From the NCBI RefSeq assembly GCF_902826915.1, contig NZ_CADEGP010000021.1, positions 1 to 39,437 of the forward strand: a stretch of DNA of 39,437 nucleotides. The letters are read 5' to 3'. Under the pieces are notes generated by a model. The model was not told the DNA's origin, ran no database searches, and saw nothing but the letters and a program-made list of their open reading frames with translations. Made by a program: the position numbers and the translations under genes. The stretch is from an uncultured Nitrosomonas sp. (GTDB lineage: Bacteria; Pseudomonadota; Gammaproteobacteria; Burkholderiales; Nitrosomonadaceae). Below are positions 8,892 to 16,942 of the stretch, one piece after another (position 1 is the first letter of the stretch; each line of letters opens with the position of its first letter).

Positions 8892-9178
8892 GGGCAGATT
8901 TATTTAGGGGATAAAGCTTTCGTCGCGGAGATGCAGAAAATAATCAGCAACGAAAAGGACGATTTAAACATACCCAAACAGCAAAAACGGCCGATTGCAA
9001 AACCTTTGCCTGAGATTGCAGCGCAACACAAAGACCGCACAACAGCCATCATTGCAGCCTACAAAACAGGCGCATACAGCCAACGAGAAATCGGAGAGTA
9101 CTATCAATTGCACCCAACGACGATCGGAGTTATTCTTCGCAAGAACAAAAATTCTTGATTCTGGACCTGACACCTTTT
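8892..9178 (+). mobile_element. Truncated RAYT element, 3' part only (copy 2)
   Basis: From CAGATTTATTTAGGG at 8892 to the poly-T after CCTGACAC near 9178, this segment matches 11243-11530 with only about eight differences. It encodes the C-terminal part of the transposase (frame through 9158): GQIYLG..AFVAEMQ, a Lys/Pro/Gln-rich linker, then a helix-turn-helix-like segment (SQREIGEYYQLHPTTIGVIL). The catalytic HUH domain is missing, so it cannot transpose by itself. An ATG at 8931 could be read as a 75-aa gene, but that is the tail of a broken transposase. Confidence 0.85.
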
Positions 9179-9284
9179 TTTGGCACCTGTTCATTTTTTG
9201 CTTTTGCAAAAGCAAGTGTCGTCTTAAATGCTGTTGAAATAAGGCTAGGTATTACAATCGACCGATATTTATAGGAGTTGTGCC

Positions 9285-9974
9285 ATGAACAAAAAGATTC
9301 TCGTTGTTCTCACCAGTGTTCCCAAGTACCCGAATCTTGAGCGCGCCACTGGTTTGTGGCTTGGTGAGGCTGTACATTTTGTAAAAAAAGTTGAAGAAGC
9401 TGGATACACTGTAGATTATGTTAGTCCTGAAGGTGGTTATACACCCATTGATCCTCATAGTCTCGCAATGGCCGAGCCAGTTGATTGGGAGTGGTATCAA
9501 GACAAAGCATTTATGAGCAAACTTGGAAACACACTAAAACCCAGTGAAGTTAATCCAGATGATTATGTTGCGATTTACTATGCCGGTGGTCACGGTGTCA
9601 TCTGGGACTTCCCCGATAATGAACAATTGCAAGCGATTAGCCGCTCAATCTATGAGAGCGGTGGTTATGTGTCATCCGTGTGCCATGGTGCTGCAGGTCT
9701 ATTGAACATAAAATTGTCTGACGGTTCTCTGCTTGTAAACGGTAAGAAAGCCACCGGTTTCTCAAATGAAGAGGAGACACTTGCCGAGCTTGATCAATTT
9801 GTTCCATTTCTAACCGAGACCGAACTGGTAAAACGTGGGGTGCTGTATCAGAAGGCTGCTTCGCCGTGGGCGCCTTTTGTGGTTGAAGACCATCGGTTGG
9901 TTACGGGACAGAATCCTGCATCAGGTGGCGCAGTTGCCGACTTACTGCTTAAATCATTAGAAAAGCGTGTTTAA
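9285..9974 (+). CDS. DJ-1/PfpI superfamily protein (type 1 glutamine amidotransferase-like)
   Basis: The product is 229 aa. The elbow motif SSVCHGAAGLL places the nucleophilic Cys133 next to His134. A GGHG motif is at 101-104, and Glu28 in WLGEAVHF completes the E-C-H arrangement known from the Hsp31-like branch. Such proteins are glyoxalase III, deglycase or chaperone-like enzymes in the cytoplasm; which one applies here cannot be told from sequence alone. AGGAG lies about 8 nt before the ATG. The gene stands alone between two RAYT copies and a broken RTX gene. The frame is intact. Confidence 0.88.
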   Translation: MNKKILVVLTSVPKYPNLERATGLWLGEAVHFVKKVEEAGYTVDYVSPEGGYTPIDPHSLAMAEPVDWEWYQDKAFMSKLGNTLKPSEVNPDDYVAIYYAGGHGVIWDFPDNEQLQAISRSIYESGGYVSSVCHGAAGLLNIKLSDGSLLVNGKKATGFSNEEETLAELDQFVPFLTETELVKRGVLYQKAASPWAPFVVEDHRLVTGQNPASGGAVADLLLKSLEKRV

Positions 9975-10053
9975 CAAAAATTATCAATTACACTTTTTAG
10001 TTATGCCATCGCTCGATCAAGCGAGGCAGTGCTAGTGAATTTAGGCGCTAAAG

Positions 10054-10617
10054 TTAGAGCAGAATTAGCCCTTCATTACCGAAGAGTGTATCTTGATATT
10101 CGGTGTTATTTGCAGCAATAACAAACAAATCACTTCTTTGGAATAAATCCTGGTCAAGTTGATTGACCCAGTAATTCAGGCTATCGCCTGTCAAAGGTTG
10201 ACCTAAAACGACTTCACTCAGGCTTGTAACAAATTCCTGATTGGACAGTGCCGCCCAATGTTCCTGGTAACTGTCGGCTTGCATGAGTGACTGCGAATGG
10301 GCATCGATCGTTAAATTTGACGATGCAAATTGATTGAGCTGTGTCCAGATGTGTGCATCTTTGTTCATGATGTGCGTCAAGCCGGCTACTTGCTTCAGTG
10401 TTTGCGTATCCAGGTTTGCAAAATCCATATTGAGTGTCTGATCAGAAAAGACAACCTTTTCGATGCTTTGCAAGTCGTTGATGGCTTGACCATCATTTCG
10501 CTCGATACGGATGAAACCGTCTTTAGTCAGTGAGATATGGTGCGTACTGAGTGTTTCCACCATATGGACGGCATCTATCCCATTACCACCATCGATAACA
10601 TTATGCCCAGAGAAATA
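10054..10617 (-). pseudogene. 3' fragment of an RTX / DUF4214 secreted protein, cut by a RAYT element
   Basis: The open frame continues upstream of the apparent ATG at 10563. Reading back on the minus strand to 10617 gives YFSGHNVIDGGNGIDAVHM, a typical RTX calcium-binding nonapeptide (GGNGID). Downstream is a segment resembling DUF4214 (EFVTSLSEVVLGQPL..LNYWVNQLD, residues about 110-160). The frame then meets a TGA created by the RAYT left end. The original gene was therefore longer at its 5' end and was severed by the insertion; the N-terminal part is not in the window. The intact protein would have been a type I-secreted hemolysin-like or adhesin protein. Some of the fragment may still be translated, but it is probably non-functional. 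Confidence 0.75.
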
Positions 10618-11530
10618 GGGTCAGGTCGCGAATAAAGAATAAAAGATGTATATTGTAGGCTGTGACAAGGCCACTCCGTTTAGAATTTCCGAATGCGCTT
10701 TATCACGTCACATCGCGTGGAAATCGCCGCGAAGCCATTTTTGAAGATGACGAAGACCGGTTGCGGTTCTTAGAAATACTTGGAACGGCTGTGTCTGATT
10801 ATAACTGGTTGTGTCATGGCTACTGTTTGATGGATAACCATTATCATCTTATCATTGAAACGCTGGACGGCAATCTGTCAAAAGGAATGCGCCAGCTCAA
10901 CGGCGTTTATACCCAAGCGTCGAATCGGCGGCATGGACGCAGTGGGCATCTTTTTCAGGGGCGATACAAAGCAATTCTAGTGGATAGAGATCGCTATTTA
11001 CTCGAACCTTCCCGCTATGTCGTTTTGAATCCGTTAAGAGCCAAAGGCATGGTCAAGCGGTTTGAAGACTGGCCGTGGAGCAGTTATCGAGCAATGGTTG
11101 GAGATGCCGCGAAGCCTGAATGGTCAACAACAGACTGGATATTCTTTGTTTGGACAGCAAAGAATGATTGCAATGGATAAATACCGGCAATTTGTCCTGC
11201 AAGGCGTTCAGCAGCAACCTGAGATATGGTCGAATCTGAAAGGTCAGATTTATTTAGGGAATAAAGCTTTCGTCGCGGAGATGCAGAAAAGAATCAGCAA
11301 CAAAAAGGACGATTTAAACATACCCAAACAGCAAAAACGGCCGATTGCAAAACCTTTGCCTGAGATTGCAGCGCAACACAAAGACCGCACAACAGCCATC
11401 ATTGCAGCCTACAAAACAGGCGTATACAGCCAACGAGAAATCGGAGAGTGCTATCAATTGCACCCAACGACGATCGGAGTTATTCTTCGCAAGAACAGGA
11501 ATTCTTGATTCTGGACCTGACACTTTTTTT
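10617..11530 (+). mobile_element. RAYT (REP-associated tyrosine transposase) element (copy 3)
   Basis: The element runs from GGGTCAGGTC at about 10618 to CCTGACAC plus poly-T at about 11530. The ends carry the inverted core GTCAGGTC (left) and GACCTGAC-like sequence (right, within TCTGGACCTGACAC). It interrupts an RTX gene on its left side. RAYT elements are single-copy-per-lineage relatives of IS200/IS605 that mobilise REP-type palindromes. Exact boundaries are inferred from comparison with copy 2 on the right side and from the broken RTX frame on the left. Confidence 0.75.
10662..11508 (+). pseudogene. IS200-like Y1 transposase (RAYT), frameshifted
   Basis: The gene starts with GTG at 10662 (RPLRLEFPNALYHVTSRGN). 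The HUH metal motif is HYH at residues 60-62 (MDNHYHLIIET), and the probable catalytic Tyr is Tyr119 in RYVVLNPLRA. After TDWI near base 11140 the frame shifts; the expected continuation SLFGQQRM..KYRQFVLQGV is read in the +1 frame and runs to 11508, ending in a helix-turn-helix-like segment. As it stands the first frame stops at 11180 after 172 aa. The catalytic domain is therefore complete but the C-terminal DNA-binding part is detached. This is either an inactivated gene or, less likely, one read by frameshifting. Confidence 0.85.
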
Positions 11531-11566
11531 TGTTATATCAATATCACTTAAAAATAAATAATTATT

Positions 11567-12679
11567 ATGAGACCAATAGTTTTGATCTTAATGTTTCTGC
11601 TGGGAGGAATGCCGGTTTATGCTTTTGACATCAACCCATTCAAAAAATATGATGGCAGTCATGAATTGATTCTTAATGATGAAAATACCGAAAAAGCTGC
11701 AGGTTCCGTCGCAAGTTTAATCATTCATCCAGTTCACGAGGAATTGACTGTTCGATCATTTAATTTAGTTAAAGAGCGACAAATGCCTGCCTTTGAACGC
11801 ATTAATGATGAGTTGGTTGAAAAGGTAATTCGAGGTGTACGGTGGAATGACGATCCGCTCAATTTACTACCCGATCATCCTATGGTTTGGTTTGACAATT
11901 TCAAGAATGCAAGTGAAAACTCGGACCGCATTACCGATCGCTACGATTTGTTTTATCGCAGTCACCATTATGATTTACAGTTTTTGCATGCAATGGCATC
12001 TTCGGATGAAGAGAAGGCTGGAGATACTCAAAAAGCTGTCATGATGTGGTCTGAATTTAGCTATAAAGTAGCGAATGGATTTATTCCTATTCACACACGG
12101 TTTAGTAAAATGCATCAGTTTTTGTCAGCTGAAGCTACGCGCACGTTTAATAAATACTTTATCAATGATAGGTTACGTAGAAACTGGACACCTGCTTATT
12201 TATTTTCGTTGAAATGTATTCGACAAAAAGTGGGCGAAAATTTATTTACGCCATTGGATTGTTCTGAAACCGATTGGAGACCTGCGAAAGAAAATGTCCA
12301 AAACATTGCATTAGGTACTTTGTTGCATGTTATTCAAGATTCATTTTCAGATAGTCATGTTTCTCGAAATCCTGAGTATAACGGTGAGTATTCGCTGATC
12401 CATGGACGTTCTGCGATTAATACTTTCAACGCATACACAAAGCAAAGTTTCAATCTACACCGCGGTGCGGATGGATATCCGAAGGATTACGAAGAAGCTA
12501 TGAGCGAACATGATTTGAATCTTGAAGAAGTATGTGCGCAAATCATTTCCAATGTTTTATCGGATCGAAATCAATTGAGAAAAAAAATGCAGTGGCACAA
12601 AACTGAAAATTTTTTAAAAAATGGTGTTTTTCATATCACTAACCCTAATGCTTTGGCTGGTGCTGGCAAGTACGAATAA
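11567..12679 (+). CDS. Secreted zinc-dependent phospholipase C / S1-P1 nuclease-like protein
   Basis: The product is 370 aa with a signal peptide (MRPIVLILMFLLGGMPVYA). The spacing of His, Trp and Asp residues recalls the Zn_dep_PLPC / S1-P1 fold: HPVHEELT at 54-61, RWNDDP at 92-97, HYDLQFLH at 134-141, and LGTLLHVIQDSFSDSHV at 249-265, where His254, Asp258 and His264 fit the HxxxD...H zinc motif. The reaction would be phosphodiester hydrolysis of phospholipid or nucleic acid; the substrate is undetermined. It begins 37 nt after the RAYT tail, with no obvious ribosome-binding site before the ATG. This is assignment by motif only, and overall similarity to characterised enzymes may be low. Confidence 0.65.
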   Translation: MRPIVLILMFLLGGMPVYAFDINPFKKYDGSHELILNDENTEKAAGSVASLIIHPVHEELTVRSFNLVKERQMPAFERINDELVEKVIRGVRWNDDPLNLLPDHPMVWFDNFKNASENSDRITDRYDLFYRSHHYDLQFLHAMASSDEEKAGDTQKAVMMWSEFSYKVANGFIPIHTRFSKMHQFLSAEATRTFNKYFINDRLRRNWTPAYLFSLKCIRQKVGENLFTPLDCSETDWRPAKENVQNIALGTLLHVIQDSFSDSHVSRNPEYNGEYSLIHGRSAINTFNAYTKQSFNLHRGADGYPKDYEEAMSEHDLNLEEVCAQIISNVLSDRNQLRKKMQWHKTENFLKNGVFHITNPNALAGAGKYE

Positions 12680-12701
12680 TTTTTATTAGGTGCTTCGTTA
12701 G

Positions 12702-12785
12702 AAGGCTTTGCAAAAACTTGTTTCTTGAATTTTTTATTCAGTCGATACGAACTAGAAATAACAAATGCTTTTTGCAAAGCCTCGA
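12702..12785. repeat. MITE-like element with 14-bp perfect terminal inverted repeats
   Basis: AGGCTTTGCAAAAA at 12703-12716 is repeated in inverse at 12769-12782, around 52 bp with no coding capacity. The inside is also partly self-complementary. TTAG occurs just outside both ends (12698-12701 and 12786-12789) and may be a target duplication. The GGCTTTGCAAAA terminus resembles ends of IS5-family elements (recollection, not checked), so this may be a non-autonomous derivative. It could alternatively act as a terminator between the convergent phospholipase-like and OYE genes. Confidence 0.5.
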
Positions 12786-12906
12786 TTAGTTGATGTGCAG
12801 AGCTAGTTGACCAAAGGATATCTGTTATCCAGCCGTTGGCGGAGCAGATTACTCAATAAACTGCACTTAACTATTTTTCCTGTAAGGAAAAATAATCACT
12901 CAACAA

Positions 12907-14013
12907 TTAAGCGTTACGCCTGTGATACCGCTCCAGCCAGAATTTGTATTGATCGGGGAGTATTTGTTCAGGCTGTTTAATGCCAAGATCGAGAGCCGCC
13001 TTGTAAGCCCAATGTGGATTTGCCAAATGTGCGCGGCCAACGAATACGATATCCAGATCTCCATTACGGATAGAAGCATCGGCAAGTGACGGAGTGTCAA
13101 AACCCCAAGCTGATCCGACAGGAATATCGGCTTCTACTTTTATGCGCTTGGCATAAGGCGCGAGAAAAGCCGGCCCCCAGGGAATGTTTGCTTTGGGTGT
13201 CGCAAAGCCTATGCTGACGTTCATAAAATCAAGGCCGTTCTCTTTGAATTTTCTTGTCAAAGTAATCGCATCCTGAAGTGTTTCTTCATCGTAACCATCA
13301 AATTCCAAGACACCGAAACGTATCGTAAAAGGCAGATTTTCAGGCCAAACCTTACGCACCGCTCTCATGGTTTCCAGTAAATACCGGCCGCGATTCTCTG
13401 CATTCCCATTATATTCGTCGGTACGTTGATTGGTATGACGAGAGAAAAAGCTCTGTGCCAAATAACCATGCGCAAAGTGTAGTTCCAACCATTCATAACC
13501 GACATCCAGAGCTCGTATGGCCGCTGCCACAAAATCATTTTGTACACGGGAAATATCATCTTTTGTCATGGCTCGTGGCACACGGTTTAGCGATTCGGTT
13601 CCAAACGGTACGGCAGAAGGCGCGATTGTTTCCCAAGCACCCGGATGATCAGCTGGAATATGGTCATCTCCTTCCCATGGTTTATTTGCGCTGGCCTTCA
13701 TGCCGGCATGCGCAATCTGAATTCCAGGAACCACACCTGTCTTTTTAATCGATTTGGCGATTTTTGCGTGTTCAACCGCTTGTTCGTCATTCCATAGTCC
13801 AGTGCAACCATTTGTAATCCGTCCGTCCGGGGAGACGCCAGTCGCTTCAACAATAACAAGGCCGGCCCCTCCTTTTGCGAGTTCCGTATAATGCGCAAAA
13901 TGCCAGTCATTAGGTACGCCATCAATGGCGGAATACTGACACATAGGTGGTACAGCAATGCGATTGCGTAAGGTTATATCTTTTAGTTTGAACGGTTCAA
14001 ATAAGGTGCTCAT
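12907..14013 (-). CDS. NADH:flavin oxidoreductase, Old Yellow Enzyme family (YqjM-like)
   Basis: The ATG at 14013 gives 368 aa. An in-frame upstream ATG at 14055 is rejected because the family begins with the short STLFEPFKLKDITLRNRI sequence and a purine-rich GAGAGAAA lies just before 14013. This is a TIM-barrel FMN enzyme. Visible features are Cys25 in PPMCQYS (the redox-tuning Cys of YqjM-type OYEs), the Gln-Ile-Ala-His-Ala-Gly segment, WLELHFAHGYL, and the phosphate-binding region near the C-terminus (DIVFVGRAHLANPHW). It reduces activated C=C bonds using NAD(P)H, probably in detoxification. It is monocistronic and intact. Confidence 0.93.
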   Translation of the reverse strand: MSTLFEPFKLKDITLRNRIAVPPMCQYSAIDGVPNDWHFAHYTELAKGGAGLVIVEATGVSPDGRITNGCTGLWNDEQAVEHAKIAKSIKKTGVVPGIQIAHAGMKASANKPWEGDDHIPADHPGAWETIAPSAVPFGTESLNRVPRAMTKDDISRVQNDFVAAAIRALDVGYEWLELHFAHGYLAQSFFSRHTNQRTDEYNGNAENRGRYLLETMRAVRKVWPENLPFTIRFGVLEFDGYDEETLQDAITLTRKFKENGLDFMNVSIGFATPKANIPWGPAFLAPYAKRIKVEADIPVGSAWGFDTPSLADASIRNGDLDIVFVGRAHLANPHWAYKAALDLGIKQPEQILPDQYKFWLERYHRRNA

Positions 14014-14698
14014 TTCTCTCTCTTTCTCTAATTTTAGAATTAATTTGATATACACCGGTTCAATCTAGAGGTGCATTTTTACAATCGAATGTTATGGAGC
14101 CTAAAAAGACTGTTTTTTCAATTTTTTGACGGTTTAATCTTTTTATTCTATTTCAATCTTAATGGCTTCGACAGAATCAGGAAGATCAAGCGAAAAATGC
14201 TCGCGCTTTTAGGTTTTAATGAATCTTATCAAAATATCTCATTATTTACTCTCCGGTAATCGAATCCATCAATAGATGATTCCATCTCTCCTGAGTATTT
14301 TACGGCGATCGATACTAATTCTGATTGACCGGAAATACTCGGCTTAGAGGGATTGCTCCAGGTTTCTTTTTGGAAAAAATCGGTATAAAAAATACCCCGT
14401 AACTTACGAATTAATATGAAATCACATAAAAATAAGAAATTTATGTGATTTAGCAAAGACCCTTAGGTGATATAATTCTTCCATTACTATATGGTGTTTG
14501 ATTGAAATAGTAATTACGATGGTTCTTCATATTTTGATTACGCTCGTCATACCCGTAAAGAAAGTTTTTTCTAAGACAGATTGCTGATTGTAAAGAAATG
14601 ATCGAGAATGAAGGTGACCTTGAACCGCTAGGTATCGGGGTGCTAAAGATAAGGAGTTATTTCTATATAATTCCTTTTATAAAAGAAAAGTATGGAAA
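14014..14698. other. Long intergenic region between OYE and the TonB-dependent receptor
   Basis: About 685 bp, strongly AT-rich, between two divergent genes, so it should hold the promoters of both. No gene is supported. It contains a perfect 12-bp hairpin at 14419-14451 (listed separately) and a weaker inverted repeat GAGTATTT/AAATACTC at 14293-14300 and 14333-14340. An AAGGAG at about 14651 has no start codon at the right distance. Short frames on either strand lack ribosome-binding sites and family features. Confidence 0.5.
14419..14451. repeat. Perfect 12-bp AT-rich inverted repeat
   Basis: AAATCACATAAA (14419-14430) and TTTATGTGATTT (14440-14451) are exact inverse complements around a 9-nt loop. 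It lies about 250 bp upstream of the TonB-dependent receptor. It could be a regulator-binding palindrome, a transcript hairpin or the footprint of a small mobile repeat. The half-site order is the reverse of a CRP site, so that is not proposed. Confidence 0.6.
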
Positions 14699-16840
14699 AT
14701 GAGCAAGAAGGTTGCGCTAATTCATCTTTTTCTTTGTTTATCGCTTTGTAGCAATAATCTGCGAGCGACTTCGGCTTCGGCTTCGGCTTCGGCTTCGACT
14801 TCTAATCGGAATCATTCTACCCATAGAACGAGTAGTGATCGTGAGTTGCAGGAATTATTGGCTTTGCCTTTAACTAAACTTGCAAGCGTCAAGTTTCTTC
14901 CGTCTGTTTCTTTACTGCCAACATCGTATAGAGAAATACCGGGGACAGCCACATTCATTGATGAAAGTCAGTTGAAAAACCAGGGATTTCGAGATCTTAA
15001 TCAAGCGCTCGAAGCTTTAGTCCCTGGTGCTTATGTCGTTCATGATAATTTTGGCTTGCCAATGCTGGGTTTGCGCGGTGAGACAGGTAACAGTCGATTA
15101 CTTTATGTTGTAAATGGCCTGGAGTCTCGTCATATTACATCGCGCGGCACGGTTACAGAGCGCGATATCCCATTATTGGGTGATATTCAACACATCGGCG
15201 TCTTAAGTGGGCCTGGTGGTTCGATTCGTGGAAGTGGTGCGATAACGGGGGTGATCGATGTGACCACCCATACCGGTCTGACTTTCTCAGGAACGGATAT
15301 CAAATTACGTCAAGGATTTAATGAATTCTTAAGTACACTGGAGTTTCGGCATGGACGACGGCTGGGTGATAATAAGGGATTGTTTATTTATGCGGGTGTA
15401 GCCTGGCAACCTGGTGCTTCGCGAGACTCGGCGCGTTTGTTTTCAGGCCGCACCGGTGTGACGTTTGATGGGCGTGAAGTTTCTGCCGGTTCACCTGTAC
15501 CGTATCAAAATCCACATTTGCGGGAGAATTACGAAGATCAAAACAAATATAAGTTTCATGCGCAATATGACGATGAATCATGGAGCGCATGGATACGCTA
15601 TGTACGCGGTGGTATCAAAAATCCTATCGATACGGACTTGCCTCTTGCCAGGGTGCCACCGGTTCCTGGTCACAGCGCTGATTTTCCGAATGGAATACAA
15701 TATTTTTATCAACAGGCCACCGCTTCGTTGACAAGAAAGATCAAACTCACTGAAGCGACTAGACTGGAATTCAATGCATCTTATGATGTGCTTGATTTTG
15801 CGCAAAATGCACCGGTAAATACTTTTACCAGCCGTTCCGATCGTGAGGATCATTTGATCTCACGCAATCTGATTCGCTGGGAGCCTCAAAATTCTAATAT
15901 TAAAGCTGCTTTTGGTTATGAGTTCCGACATAATCGAATTGGCATGCGCAGCCTTGAAAAAGGAGATCGAGACCATCAAGCCATTCTTATTGTATCGGAT
16001 AAAGTAGAGCCTTGGACGATCTTGAATCATGCGATACTGAGTGAAATCAATTGGAAACCACGTGAAGACTTAGCGTTTTTCGCAGGGGGTCGTGTCGACT
16101 TTCATGAGCATGCGAGCACATTCCTATCTCCTCGTTTAGCGATTACTAAGGATTTAAAAAATAATAATTCCTTACAGGTCATGTATAGTAGAGCGGCTAG
16201 ATTCTTGACTGAAGATGATGTACGTGCTCTTCGTTTTGATTACGGCCATACGAGAATCTTACCCGATAAGGTTGATAATCTTGAATTAACATACGAGCAT
16301 AATCTAACCAATGAGATTCATGCAAGCGTGACTCCTTGGATCAATTGGCGGGCTAATGGCGGTTCTGGTAATCACGAAAAGGGCTATCGCGATATGGGTG
16401 TTGAGGGCAGACTCACTTATACATCAGAAACCTTCAACGCCACGCTGTTACATAATTATGGTACAACAAACCGCAACTTTGCCAGTACCGGTTCGGTTTT
16501 TTATCGATTCCCAGATCATCAGTCTAAACTCATTTTAGAAAAGAAATGGGGTAACGGTTATCAAGCTTCCAGCTCATTGGTTGTAAACTGGAGCTTTGAT
16601 CGCCTTAAGCATGAATTGGCCAATCTTAATATCACCTTTCCAGGCGACGCATACAACACATCGGCGTTATGGAACGTAGGTTTATCAAAACAACTTGGCA
16701 AAGATCTGTATGTGCGTCTTGATGGATATAATCTTTTGGCGCTAGCGGACGATGAATTGAGTCGTCGTAATTTTTTACGACCTGGCCTGTTTTGGACCGA
16801 ACCAGCATCCATGATGCTAACACTACACAAAAGTTATTAA
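14699..16840 (+). CDS. TonB-dependent outer-membrane receptor
   Basis: The product is 713 aa with a signal peptide ending near Ala23. It is followed by an Ala-Ser repeat (residues 25-35), a region LQELLALPLTKLASVKF like the pre-plug motif of receptors that work with signalling partners, and a plug domain from about residue 60 to 175 (REIPGTATFIDESQL, LRGETGNSRLLYVVNG, IRGSGAITGVIDVTT). The rest is a 22-strand-type beta-barrel ending in a strand with terminal aromatic residue (MMLTLHKSY). The substrate cannot be told. It converges on a YfiR-domain hybrid kinase and an HD-GYP regulator, which suggests the receptor is part of a sensing pathway rather than only a transporter. The ribosome-binding site is weak. 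Confidence 0.88.
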   Translation: MSKKVALIHLFLCLSLCSNNLRATSASASASASTSNRNHSTHRTSSDRELQELLALPLTKLASVKFLPSVSLLPTSYREIPGTATFIDESQLKNQGFRDLNQALEALVPGAYVVHDNFGLPMLGLRGETGNSRLLYVVNGLESRHITSRGTVTERDIPLLGDIQHIGVLSGPGGSIRGSGAITGVIDVTTHTGLTFSGTDIKLRQGFNEFLSTLEFRHGRRLGDNKGLFIYAGVAWQPGASRDSARLFSGRTGVTFDGREVSAGSPVPYQNPHLRENYEDQNKYKFHAQYDDESWSAWIRYVRGGIKNPIDTDLPLARVPPVPGHSADFPNGIQYFYQQATASLTRKIKLTEATRLEFNASYDVLDFAQNAPVNTFTSRSDREDHLISRNLIRWEPQNSNIKAAFGYEFRHNRIGMRSLEKGDRDHQAILIVSDKVEPWTILNHAILSEINWKPREDLAFFAGGRVDFHEHASTFLSPRLAITKDLKNNNSLQVMYSRAARFLTEDDVRALRFDYGHTRILPDKVDNLELTYEHNLTNEIHASVTPWINWRANGGSGNHEKGYRDMGVEGRLTYTSETFNATLLHNYGTTNRNFASTGSVFYRFPDHQSKLILEKKWGNGYQASSSLVVNWSFDRLKHELANLNITFPGDAYNTSALWNVGLSKQLGKDLYVRLDGYNLLALADDELSRRNFLRPGLFWTEPASMMLTLHKSY
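14769..14802 (+). repeat. Hexanucleotide tandem repeat (CTTCGG) within the receptor gene
   Basis: Four perfect CTTCGG units (14769-14792) are followed by CTTCGA and CTTC. They encode alternating Ala-Ser/Thr-Ser directly after the predicted signal-peptide cleavage site. Because the unit is 6 bp, copy-number change would lengthen or shorten the N-terminal linker without breaking the frame. Confidence 0.9.
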
Positions 16841-16942
16841 TTTCTTGGATCTCAAATTGAATCGTTTCTTAGGTATAAGTTCAAGCGTATAAATTGTTCT
16901 CCGAGTCTATTCTTTGAAAGGATTATTGGAACAAATTTAGTT

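Noticed and set aside
8931..9158. 75-aa apparent gene with a helix-turn-helix-like end
   Set aside because: It is the C-terminal tail of a truncated RAYT transposase, nearly identical to the end of the copy at 11508; not an independent regulator.
14293..14340. Inverted repeat GAGTATTT/AAATACTC
   Set aside because: Only 8 bp with a 32-nt spacer in AT-rich DNA; could be chance, so it was mentioned but not listed as a site.
14071..14456. Small open frames on both strands in the OYE-receptor intergenic region
   Set aside because: AT-rich, no ribosome-binding sites or recognisable motifs.
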